Part shown: piece by piece, positions 32,611-42,485 of the stretch
Layout: every line of letters starts with the position of its first letter
Numbering within the stretch: the stretch's first letter is position 1
Source: Carnegiea gigantea
Taxonomy: Eukaryota; Streptophyta; Magnoliopsida; Caryophyllales; Cactaceae
Direction: 5' to 3'
Length of the DNA stretch: 64,000 nt
NCBI GenBank assembly: GCA_029747015.1
Contig: JAKOGI010001180.1
Location: forward strand, 120,001 to 184,000
Notes under the pieces: model-generated
Database searches by the model: none
What the model was told of the DNA's origin: nothing
Seen by the model: only the letters and a program-made list of their open reading frames with translations
Program-made: the position numbers and the translations under genes

Positions 32611-33363
32611 ATGTCCGTTTTGTTATTACAACCTTATTTTTTGATGTCAAAGACCAGAAGCTACGCGCAAATTCTCATTGGATCTTGGTTGTTCTTAACA
32701 GCGATGGCTATTCATTTAAGTCTTTGGGTAGCACCACTAGATCTTCAACAAGGTGGAAATTCTCGTATTCTCTATGTACATGTTCCTGTGGCTCGGATGA
32801 GTATTCTTGTTTATATCGTTACGGCTATAAACACTTTCTTGTTCCTATTAACAAAACATCCTCTTTTTCTTCGCTCCTCCGGAACCGGTACAGAAATGGG
32901 TGCTTGTTATACGTTGTTTACCTTAGTTACTGGGGGGTTTCGGGGAAGACCCATGTGGGGCACCTTTTGGGTGTGGGATGCTCGTTTAACTTCTGTATTC
33001 ATCTCGTTCCTTATTTACCTGGGTGCACTGTGTTTTCAAAAGCTTCCTGTCGAACCGGCTCCTATTTCAATCCGTGCTGGACCGATCGATATACCAATAA
33101 TCAAGTCTCCAGTCAACTGGTGGAATACATCGCATCAACCTGGGAGCATTAGCCGATCTGGTACATCAATACATGTTCCTATGCCCATTCCAATCTTGTC
33201 TAACTTTGCTAACTTCCTCTTCTCAACCCGTATCTTGTTTGTTCTGGAAACACGTCTTCCTATTCCATCTTTTCTCGAATCTCCTTTAACGGAAGAAATA
33301 GAAGCTCGAGAAGGAATACTAAAACCTAGTTCACTCGCTGAGTCTCGTTGCATCCATGGCTGA
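32611..33363 (+). CDS. ccmC: ccmC, cytochrome c maturation heme-handling protein
   Basis: CcmC is a six-helix inner-membrane protein that delivers heme to CcmE in cytochrome c maturation system I. The 250-residue product starts MSVLLLQPYFLMSKTRSYAQ and carries the family's tryptophan-rich WWD-type motif at residues 115-125 (MWGTFWVWDAR), facing the intermembrane side, with further conserved stretches GNSRILYVHVPVARMS and WWNTSHQPGSISRSG. The genome already encodes Trp at positions (GSWLFL, SLWVAPL) where other plants have an Arg codon that is edited. The C-terminus SLAESRCIHG and the stop TGA at 33361-33363 lie inside a tRNA-like sequence that begins at 33350. Processing at that element could trim the mRNA at or before the stop codon, as described for ccmC in Brassicaceae. 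Confidence 0.96.
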   Translation: MSVLLLQPYFLMSKTRSYAQILIGSWLFLTAMAIHLSLWVAPLDLQQGGNSRILYVHVPVARMSILVYIVTAINTFLFLLTKHPLFLRSSGTGTEMGACYTLFTLVTGGFRGRPMWGTFWVWDARLTSVFISFLIYLGALCFQKLPVEPAPISIRAGPIDIPIIKSPVNWWNTSHQPGSISRSGTSIHVPMPIPILSNFANFLFSTRILFVLETRLPIPSFLESPLTEEIEAREGILKPSSLAESRCIHG

Positions 33364-33428
33364 ATGGTTAAAGCGCCCAACTCATAACATAATTGGCGAA
33401 TTCGTAGGTTCAATTCCTACTGGATGCA
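33350..33428 (+). pseudogene. trnI-CAU: Plastid-like trnI-CAU with anticodon-loop duplication (t-element)
   Basis: The sequence from GCATCCATGGCTGAATGG to CCTACTGGATGCA folds with a perfect 7-bp acceptor stem (GCATCCA/TGGATGC) and an intact T arm GTAGGTTCAATTCCTAC. It matches plastid trnI-CAU except that CATAA is duplicated (33383-33392), giving two CAT anticodon copies at 33383-33385 and 33388-33390 and an anticodon loop of about 12 instead of 7 nt. It is 79 nt long rather than 74. Such a loop should not decode, so I call it a pseudo-tRNA, most likely kept as a processing signal at the 3' end of ccmC, whose last five codons and stop it overlaps. A functional trnI-CAU must be elsewhere. Confidence 0.8.
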
Positions 33429-34400
33429 CGCCATTCAGTTCCCATCTGTGAAGTAAAGAACGTCAACTCGAACTGCACTAGGTTGAGTTACTGAACACTA
33501 ACATAAACTCACTGCCCGGGAAGTAGGCCGATCAGGCCCAAGCTTCGTCTTAAGACAAGAGGGGAGAATCTCTATTATCCTATAAAAGAAATTCTGTGTG
33601 AGCCTTTGCTTCTCATTTCTGTTAGAAAGGTGTAAAAGAGTTTTCATTTTCATTATTGAGCCAATCGTTCTATGCTTTATCTTTCTTTCTGCCTTCAGTG
33701 GATACGTTTATATGGCCCTTTTCTCGTTAAGGCGTAATAGGAAGGTAACATTGGTTGTCTCATCCTTGCTCTAACCTTAGATTTAGCCTTTCCGCTATCC
33801 CCCGTGTCCGAGGGTACCTCATGCTTATAGGCCTTATATGCTTATGTAGGCTGATGCTTTTTTTTCTTTTACCATCTTTCCACGGTATCATACCTCCCCT
33901 TGTAAGATAGGTTTCTGGACCTATTCCTGCTGAAGTCAAGCTATTGCAAGAACTACAATACTTCGTTTAGGACCAACCGTATTGGCTATTCTATCGTTTA
34001 CAAGATCGACCCTTAACTCACTGATCGGAGTACACCCTTCCGCTGCCTACTAACCTAGGTGGGATACTCTCAACCTTGAAACAATGGAAAGTCCCACCTT
34101 ATGGGAGATCTTCATGATCCGTTCCATTACTGTTGACGTTAAAGCCCCAGTAAACTACTGTTGACCGGGAAAGCCCAAGAGGCGAAATCAATACATTCGA
34201 GAGGAAAGGAAGGAAGGAAGGGGCATCCATGCCCTTTTGAGGCTACTAGTTAAGAGATCAAGGCCAATATGGATGAAATCTAAAGGACCAATCCATTCAG
34301 TTCTACTCCTATGCATGCTTCTGCGGGCAGGGGAGATGTAATTGAAGGGCTACAAATCCGTCTTGAAAGTGCTACCAGTACTGTAGACGAATGAGATTCT

Positions 34401-34862
34401 TTGGGCTATCTAAGCAAGCTACGGCTCTTTGGCTTTATGGCGCGCTTTCCGTTTTCTCGCTTGGAAGACTTAATTCAGAAGGCTGTTAAGCCTACCTCTG
34501 CTTTCTCTTCTCTCGGGCGAACGCTTCGGTTTCTTCTATTGAAACTATATCATCCTTCATTCTATTTCCGGGAATGCTTTTCTCTACTCCACCCACGAAC
34601 CTTTCATGTGACAATGTTCATTGGATTAAAGACGAAGAAATTTCATTTTGCTTTCATAAAGACCTACGTTTCGTCTAACCTTTACATACACTATGAGATC
34701 CCGTTTTTTTCTATTTTAAGCCTTCAAATAGAAAGGTGGCCATCTATGGAAGCGTGGAGAGGAGTAGTTAAACGGGCAGGAGATAATAACAGAATAATTG
34801 TGTGCACTGGTGGACCTAATACTTCTGTGCTCTCTCTCTTCTGTCATGTTACATATATTTAG
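34401..34862 (+). CDS. 153-codon ORF starting inside a type B repeat, hypothetical
   Basis: The frame starts 12 bp upstream of a hairpin repeat copy, which encodes its residues 5-21 (SKLRLFGFMARFPFSRL), and continues in basic, aromatic-rich sequence (LRFLLLKLYHPSFYFRECFS, HFAFIKTYVSSNLYIHYEI) to a TAG stop at 34860-34862. No family motif and no obvious transmembrane topology. Because part of it is a dispersed repeat, it is at best a recombination-born ORF and may not be expressed. Confidence 0.2.
   Translation: MGYLSKLRLFGFMARFPFSRLEDLIQKAVKPTSAFSSLGRTLRFLLLKLYHPSFYFRECFSLLHPRTFHVTMFIGLKTKKFHFAFIKTYVSSNLYIHYEIPFFSILSLQIERWPSMEAWRGVVKRAGDNNRIIVCTGGPNTSVLSLFCHVTYI
34413..34463 (+). repeat. Hairpin repeat family, type B, copy 2
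   Basis: Identical to 25064-25114 over about 50 nt, same orientation. It supplies the start of the 153-codon ORF. Confidence 0.85.
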
Positions 34863-37800
34863 TTAGTTTCATTTAGTTTCCATTAACTAGTCATGGAGTC
34901 GCTGTCTTTTAATCACTGAAAAAAACTCCCGATATCTGTATTATTATAGCTCCCTTCATTCATTATTAGGAGCCTGCTTCTTTTCCCATTACTCCAAGCG
35001 CATTGTGCGTTATCGAGGGACTTTGAAACATCCACAGTACCCCCCTGCTTGCTCTGTTTTCATTCAGAACCCAGCTTCACCACTCTATCTCACTGTAGCC
35101 ATCCTGATGGAGAAGATTACTGGGCCACTCTCTACGGGTTCACTCCGGTTGGCATTTACAGATGTCAGGGTTAACAAAATTGTCCGGATCTTACGCTGAT
35201 CCGAGGTGACCGGCCCTTCGACCCCGAGGCACTACTGAAGGGCACATTGGGCCTGTCAGTTTATCAATCTTTTGAAGAGAACGAGTTACTTACGATCTTT
35301 TTTTGCAGCATCCATGAATCTTAATTAAAAACACCAGGCAATGAAATCGCACCCCCCAAACAATTAAATAAAAGAAGACCGCTCGCCAACTACTATGATT
35401 AAAAGAACTACCATTGAACCGGCTTTCCTCTCGTTATACCTAATCTATTCAAAGCAAGCAGTCAATCCCATCCTTTCTCCCTTATTTGACTGGACATCGA
35501 GCCACGCGCCTCGGCTCTCCTCCCGCAGGAACTTCCTTTACTTCAACCTATAATAAAAAAGAATCTGTAAAAGAACAAAAAAAAGGATATCTTTATCTCC
35601 ATAGTACAGATCTTCATCATCTAAATCGTTCTCGTCTTTGTTCGAATATTGCCTTAACTTATTTCCGGCAGTGATTGGTTTTCCATGAGATTGGGTCTTT
35701 CAAGAGCAATGAATTTCCAGGCTGGGGAAGAGTTCGGTACCTGAAATGCTATGCTTAGTAGATGGACCGAAGAAAAGAATAAACACAACCCGACTTCAAT
35801 TTTTCTATTGCATTTCCCTCTTTTTTCTACCTTAACTTTAGAAAGTTTATCGATTGTTGTATTCCAAACCTCGCACGATTAGTCTACTATCTTTTTATCT
35901 TACCTCTATTCCTTTACAGAGCAGGATCTTGATCGGAATTTTTGACTCAGTCTTCTCTAATCCACTTTCTTTAATTCAGTGACTGGTTCGCCAGGACTTC
36001 CATTTCTTTTTTATGAAGTGAATCGGGGTACATCGATTTCTTGAATCTTGACTCAGATTTCAGAAAGACACCTTGGATCTTCTTACGCTCATTAACTCCA
36101 AGTCATTTCGTCTGGCTCATCTCTGTATATGATGCTCTATGATGCAAGGTAATATCGTAATCGTAGCATTCAGTACCTCACTCGATCTGACGAAAGGGGA
36201 TTATAGGTGGAACAAGATGGAAAAAGGCCCAGGAAGGAACTAAACCTCCGGACTTTGGTTTCCATTATGACTGAAACTATTACATTATTCTTAACACTTC
36301 TTATTTAGGAGCTGCTGAAAGCATCTAACCCCAAGATGACTATTCCGACTTCCCGTCAGCCTACGAGCCGATACAGCGATGGCTTCAGCGGAAATGGAGC
36401 GACATAAGTTTTGAGAATGAAAGAGATTATGAGAGAAAGGCGGAGGAAAGAAGACGAGCGGATAGGATCCCAGTAATATAGTTGATCACAGCCGAGGAAC
36501 GAAAGAGTGAAGACCAAGTCTTTTTGTCAGGCTCTTAGACAGAAGATTCTCTTCTATTTCGTGTAAGAGGAAGAGAGGGAAGAGAGCCACCCACCGCAGG
36601 AAGAAGTTGAGCAAAGATTCTTTTTCTCCTCAATTTTTTTATTCTTTATAGAAATAAGCCTTGAAAGGGACCCTGAAAGACATTGAAAAAGATATTTGGC
36701 TAGAAACACGAATGATCGAAACCATCGGATGTTGGTCCCATCAAAGAATCAAAGAAATGAACAAAAGCAAGAACAGCTGTTTCAGCCAAAGTTCATTGAT
36801 CTGTTGTGAACAAAGCTAGAACCAAAGCACTACTTTTAGTACAAAATGAAAAAAGAAAGTTAAAAGGGCCCAACCTGAATGTGAGTAAATAGCCTATTCC
36901 TGCAATCTTGCTGTAAGTCATTAAAGTCGGTAATCAAACCTTTCCGGACTAATTCCTAAATCTTTCTCGATAAATACGCGCATGCAGTGTTGCGGTTGCA
37001 TGTAAAGAGTTTTTTTCTATATTTCGATTTTTTTCAAGATGGTAAATCTATGCTCTTTACTACAGATCAGTCCAATCACCCAATGAGCGGGTGAAGCACA
37101 AACTAAGCCCAAGCCAATAGGTAGAAAAAAGACATCCGTGTCAAAATAGAAAGAAGAGTCTACCTGCTTGGACCGTAAGGTCTCATTTCCCTGAGTGAGA
37201 CGAAGGAAAGAAAGCGCCTGGGAATAGCTCCGCGAGTGACTTCTCGTCGTTCTATTCTAAGTAAGGGTGAAAGGCTTTATAGCGAACCGTGCGTCGTCGG
37301 AAAGAAGACCGATGTCAGGAAAGAAAGTTTATGGAGGGCTTAGACCAAAGCTCTTTCAAATGTAGCCTAAGCAGTTATGGAAGCTCGGCAAGCTAAAACA
37401 TTTCTCTTTTTTGAATTGAGCACCCTAAACTATCCAATATGCCATGAACAAGTCTGAAACCGTCCTGGTTGATGGCGATGACTTGGTGAAGGGAACAATT
37501 TCGCCAGGAGAAGTCGAGTGAACGGCACTCCGGTCAGGACTCCACGGTACAAAATAACAAATACTATTGCATAGGTCAGGTTCCATGATATGCCTATTGA
37601 TTTTCCATGAGATTTTGGATGACATTGAGAATCTTCTGTGGAAACGGGTGGATTCGAGCACGGCTGGTGCATATAGGGGCAGATATTTTCCTCCCTTGAG
37701 CATAGAGGTTGACTGATCGTCAGTTTTGGTCCCGCCTTTGTGAGCGAGTTCGAGTTGAGGCTCTGAAAAAGCGCTTGAACTGCGGTAGATAATATGGTTA

Positions 37801-38076
37801 TAAGGATAATGTCCGGCCTTAGCGCCCTCCATCGAAGATTTTGAATGGAGGTCTATCTCCATATACTGTAACTGTCACCCTGAAACTCGAAGAGAGGCCT
37901 CAGGAGGGAAAGAATCCGGTAACTTCAATCCCGGGACCCTGGAATATGGTTCAGAGGCGAGCTCATAAGCGCGATGTTCGTCCACAATGGGGATGGGGTG
38001 ACGAATCTTTTTGAAAGCCAATTACTGCTTTCTCTAAGCTCTAACTGCTATAACCAGGGCAGCACCCGCGGATGTC

Positions 38077-38260
38077 CTATTTCGTCTGATTACGAAGAAA
38101 ATGGAAGTCCGCCTTAATGTCTATGGTCAGCTCATGAAAGACTGGATTGCTGGCAATATGAGAAGCGGCCCGATTATCACAATATATGGCTTCTTCAACC
38201 AAAACTTTCAATTTATGCAAAAACGATTTAACCCACAATAATTCATTCAAGTATGGGCCT
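38077..38260 (-). pseudogene. Ty1/copia retrotransposon RNase H fragment
   Basis: On the minus strand the frame reads LLWVKSFLHKLK, then IYCDNRAASHIASNPVFHE and LTIDIKADFHFLRNQ, ending in a TAG. The CDN-x-AA-x-HIA-x-NPVFHE block is the signature of the plant copia-type RNase H domain at the end of pol, including the catalytic Asp of CDN. Only about 60 codons remain, with no integrase, reverse transcriptase or LTR recognised nearby. It is a nuclear-derived insertion, now dead. The following minus sequence keeps no frame. Confidence 0.85.
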
Positions 38261-38530
38261 CAGCACCTATTGCTTTTTCTAAGAAAGGGAAAAGGAAGAA
38301 AGTGTTTTTTGGTCCTACCTCCCAGCAAAAGAAAAGTAACGACGGCGAGGTATAGAATCAAAATCTTTGTTATAGCATATAATGATCCATTTGACTCAGC
38401 ACAACCTAACGATATATCCAATACCAATGATTTGCGCCCAGAATGCGTTTCGTCATCTATTTGATCATAGAGCTTCGACTGATGCTTCTGACTTTCCTCT
38501 CTTACGAGAACCAATCTCTTTTACTCACGG

Positions 38531-38580
38531 AGCAAGCTACGGCTCTTTGGCTTTATGGCGCGCTTTCCGTTTTCTCGCTT
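38531..38580 (+). repeat. Hairpin repeat family, type B, copy 3
   Basis: A 50-nt copy from AGCAAGCTACGG to TTTTCTCGCTT, same orientation as all other members. It lies 270 bp from the copia fragment on sequence with no gene. Confidence 0.85.
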
Positions 38581-39189
38581 CCCCACCCTCTGCTTTGAGT
38601 CTTATTCTCTTACGAGATTGATAGTTTGAGCCCTCCATCAGACCAGGTAAGGGTTGGACTACCGATGGTCAAATTCTTTCTCGCTTCTCTGCATAAGAAA
38701 GACTGGAGAGCCCGCAAGCATTTGCTTATAGAATGGTGGAGGCGTGGACTGAGATTGTAACTAAACCGACTCAAATAACACTATGACTGAACAGTGAACT
38801 TTACTGCTAAACCGAAGATGTTGACTGTGGTGAAAGCTAGGACTAGGTCATTGCATATACTTTTTTCTTATTGGTTTGAAAACTACTCTGCTATCAGAAT
38901 AGGGAGATTGGTATGAAACCGAAAGCCTAACCTGGACTGCTAACAGCTTCTTCTACCTGGAAAAAGTCGTTAGATTTAGATAAGCGTTGGCGAGTTCCTG
39001 TTCCTGGTCTCCTTATCCTGTAAGAAAATCAGTATTGGGGCTTTGGTCTCTTTGAAATATAGAATTCTTCCACGCAGGTGCAAATAGAACAATTAGAGCG
39101 GGCTATTCTAATCTTTATAGTTAACGATATTTTGCATGAATTAGGGATTCCGAGAGTTGGAGGCTGCTTTGAACGCATATAGCATCGTC

Positions 39190-39447
39190 ATTGAATTTTG
39201 AAGAGGCTTCGCCCCCTTTCCAAAGGACGCTCATTGATGCCGAAGTGATGCAGTCCATGGTGAGGGTGATCAAGGAATTTGGAAATTGCGCAAGCTGCAA
39301 AGTTTCCAATATAAAACAACCTAACATACGCCTTCTCTAAATCAACTTTGATTGCCATCCATACCTGAATAGACGATTTCCCGTGCATCGAATGTATGAT
39401 CTCCTGTGCAATAAAAATCTTGGTTGTAATATGCCTGCCCGAAAACT
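39190..39447 (-). pseudogene. LINE (non-LTR retrotransposon) reverse transcriptase, N-terminal part
   Basis: On the minus strand the frame reads FSGRHITTKIFIAQEIIHSM, HGKSSIQVWMAIKVDLEKAY and, after a frameshift near 39325, ETLQLAQFPNSLITLTMDCI and TSASMSVLWKGG. This is the RT palm beginning of plant L1-type LINEs: the invariant K-x-D-x-x-K-A-Y-D-R block (here KVDLEKAYVR, with the usual Asp replaced by Val) followed by the SxSVLxNG block. The downstream RQGDPLSP and FADD motifs are missing. It is a truncated, frameshifted relic of nuclear origin. Confidence 0.85.
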
Positions 39448-42240
39448 ACATTGTTCATAACAAATGAGGGCTGCCAAACATGTTTTGAACTCGTTGAACC
39501 ACAACTGAAAGAGGTCGTAGAAAAGATAAGTGGTAAAAAGGCAGCTTCTTTTATTATGAGATTACGCCGGTAATTCTAATTAAAACGTCTTATAGCGCCT
39601 AATAATGGATATATCATGCAAGTTCAAGCTTCTATTCTTGTGATAGGTGATTGCATCAGTAGCAAACCGGGGCTAAAAGATCCTCTGACAGACAGAGGCA
39701 AGTCAAGCGGTAAGAAAACTGAAAGATGATATCCTTATCTAAGATAGGGCAGGTCAGAGGTTCGATATGCGATATCCGATACTCTTTCTCAAGCTTTTAG
39801 GTATACGATGCCTTTCCGAAGAGGCTAAATTTGTTATATCTATGTCCTCCCGGCTAGGAGAATCAATCTATCCTTCTTTCCAAGCAGGCGATTGTTTTAT
39901 TCAGGTTTCTAGTCTATGACTTTGAACTCCCTAAAATACTTCACATGCACACTCTATCTCCTTTTTGAAATAGCTTTGTTGATAGCTTTGATGAGGCGAA
40001 GACGAAAAAGGCTACCCTAAGGTCTCGAGCTTCCTACCTAAAGCCAAAACTACCTTAGTGCAAGAGAATCAACGAGTATACAGGAATGATAAGAGATTGT
40101 TGCATTTTCATGCTAACTGAAAGTTGAATCTTTTATATCCTACTGAGCTCAAGAGATAAAGGGTAATTCTTTCTTTTTTTAGGATGGATTCGATCCCACC
40201 TTTCCAGTCTAGGCTTCCTTCGCACAGGCTAAACATGGTTCCAGGCTTCATAAAAGCGAAAAAGAATTCCTTCTCTTGTCGGAATGGGAGCAGCAATTTC
40301 ACTCGCATCTGCTTGGACTGCTGGCTCGAGAGACCTCGCCTATAAGAGTTGGAAGAAGTCGTAACTAAGTAAGTATGCACGCCCGCGAAGTCACTTTCGA
40401 CAATCATTCTCTTTGAGTTGATGGATCTTTAAAGAAAACCAATAGCGATGACCAAGTCCACTCTTTTTTCTTTTGCCTATAAGTGAGTCATTGATACCGA
40501 GAAAAAGCTCTTCCTTCTGTGGTTCGGGTTCGCCTTTCCCTGTCGAAGGTGGTATTGCATGGGTCTTCCCCCACCCTTACTCGCGCCTTGTATATGAAAT
40601 TCAGCCGCCTGTCAGCCTTACCTGAAAGAGTGAATATCTTACCTTGATATGGTTAAGGAAGGAATGACTTGGGAGGGATTTACGTGAAAGAATATGACGA
40701 AGATTGGTAATAGGCTTTCTCTGGAAAGTGTCTCAGCTTTGGGGGCTTTGGACGCAAGGAGCGACTAAGGGGCTGGAGGATATGGGGCATGCAAGGAGGT
40801 CATCAATCCCAGGAAGAAATCTTGCTTATACCACTGACCCTCTTAGACCACTCTTAAGGTAGTTAGTTTACAGACTAACTCATCCTACTGGCATAAGCCC
40901 AACTCTGTTAAAGAGGATGGACCAAACGAAAGCTATTTCAATCACTTAGTTGGAAAAGGTAGACTATGGTATGAAAGAATCACTTCTTCCTTCCTCTTCA
41001 AGACCAATAACTAGGTAGCCTGAGAGCAAGGAGGAAAAGTAAAGTTGTAGCGACTAGGCAAGGCTTAAGCCTTCTTCAAAGTTAGACTTATCCTTAATCA
41101 TATCCACTGCAAGCTTAGAATCGGATTAGGCGGCTGCAGGTGGGTATAGACCAAACGAAGATCGGAAGCTTATGTCAATTACTTAGCTGACAAGGCAAGG
41201 TCTGACTATAAGGAATAAGGAAATGCAAGCAATAGGCGGTATACTTAGATGAGAAGCTAAGGAAATGCAATAGGTAGGAGTATGAGGTGAATCTTACTGA
41301 TCGAAGAGAGAGCATTGAGCCAGGCAATAGCATAAGAAGTCAGACTGCTCACCTCGACAAGCTTTTGGCAGATTGGAATCAGTCTCTCTTTTTCAATCTC
41401 TTTCAACGAAAAAAGACGTTTGATCCTACTAGCAGACTTCTTTCTAAAAGACAGCCTTTTTCTTCTCTCTTGCTCTAGGTCTCGTGCTCTTTGTCTCGCT
41501 TCATAGACTTATTCTGTGCTTGCTGAAGAGTGCTAAGCCGAGCTCAATTACATCGACCGTTGCGGAGACTTTACTCGTTTATGTTGTAATTCTTTCTTTC
41601 TTCAGAAGATAAGGAAAAGAAAGACCTCCCCGCTTCTCTCTGCTTTCAGTCTCCTTCCTTCGTTCCTTCCTTTCTCCCCCGCGTCCGACTGCCCAATGAG
41701 AGGTAGCTGGAGATGCGTCCTTCCCTGATATCGATTTCCCAACAGCTGTTACATTATAGACTGCCCGACCTGTGTGTGTTCCTCCCCGCTGAGATGGCAA
41801 CATAGGAAAAGATGGATTCAAAACTTGTACATTCAGGGTCCCCAAGAGCCAACGCTTAGTCACTCTTCTCTATCCGCATGTCGTCCAGTGGGAGCATGTC
41901 TTCCCGCGGGAAATGCCTTACTCCCTACCCCTGCCTCTGAGGCTAATGCCATAAGAGTTGAATTGCTTAAAAGACCGCCAAGAGCTCCAGTTGGAAAGGA
42001 CTTGCTTATTTGCTTTGCTCTCCGGCCAAGGGAAAGACTAGTTCAGGTCCGGCGTATGCTTCTGCCTTTCTTCCCGACCGCTTAGATGCCGAAAAAGAAA
42101 AGTTTGACTGCTTTGGAATACCTTCACTTATTCTTCTGCTAATCTCGGAGTCGAATGCCGAATAAAAGGAGTGTTTGCCTTACTTTCTGTCTTCTGCTCT
42201 TCGACCTGGTCCTCAACAAAGGGATGTCTCATATGCAAAT
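39448..42240. other. Gene-free stretch
   Basis: No gene recognised. It holds the second arm of inverted repeat III (40323-40347). Frames such as 40108-40407 minus and 41774-42085 plus have no family motif. Confidence 0.5.
40323..40347 (-). repeat. Inverted repeat III, arm 2 (25 bp)
   Basis: Reverse complement of 9470-9494, 25 bp without mismatch by eye. Confidence 0.75.
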
Positions 42241-42485
42241 TCCATAAGGAATGGACCTTTTTCTGCTTATTGCAGAGGAGCCAAAGGGCTTAGGCTGGCT
42301 ACTGCTTCAGATTGTCCCTCTACTTGTTTGTCATTGGTATGGATGTGCGTCATTCTCTTTTCCAAAATTGGGTCAACCATTTTCATTACCATTGGGGATG
42401 TGGTAAGAATAAGATCATTCAGCTATGTTTTGCTGATGACTTATTGATGTTCTCTAAGGGGACAGTCAGTCTGCTAGGGTACTGA
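42241..42485 (+). pseudogene. LINE reverse transcriptase fragment with FADD motif
   Basis: The plus strand reads GPFSAYCRGAKGLR and, after a frameshift near 42300 and loss of the QGDPL part, SLYLFVIGMDVRHSLFQNWV, NHFHYHWGCGKNKI and IQLCFADDLLMFSKG, with a TGA at 42483-42485. CFADDLLMFSKG is the catalytic box of plant L1-type LINE reverse transcriptases (F-A-D-D), preceded by the family's SPYLFVI-like and FHYHWxC phrases. It overlaps the 39.2-kb fragment only slightly in RT coordinates and has the opposite strand, so it may be another family member. It is truncated and frameshifted. Confidence 0.88.

Larger units (their letters stand above)
33429..38076. other. Gene-free accessory stretch
   Basis: No standard gene. 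It contains one type B hairpin repeat (34413) and a 153-codon frame that begins in it (34401-34862), listed separately. Around 35050-35300 a plus frame contains protein-like phrases (DRPFDPEALLKGTLGLSVYQ) of unknown origin. Minus-strand frames at 37425-37862 border the copia fragment and may be its degenerate continuation, but I see no motif in them. Confidence 0.5.

Noticed and set aside
32685..33152. 155-codon plus frame inside ccmC
   Set aside because: Out-of-frame shadow of ccmC, Cys/Tyr/Ser-rich without homology.
37425..37862. 145-codon minus frame near the copia fragment
   Set aside because: Position suggests the end of copia pol, but no RNase H tail or LTR feature can be recognised, so it is not called.
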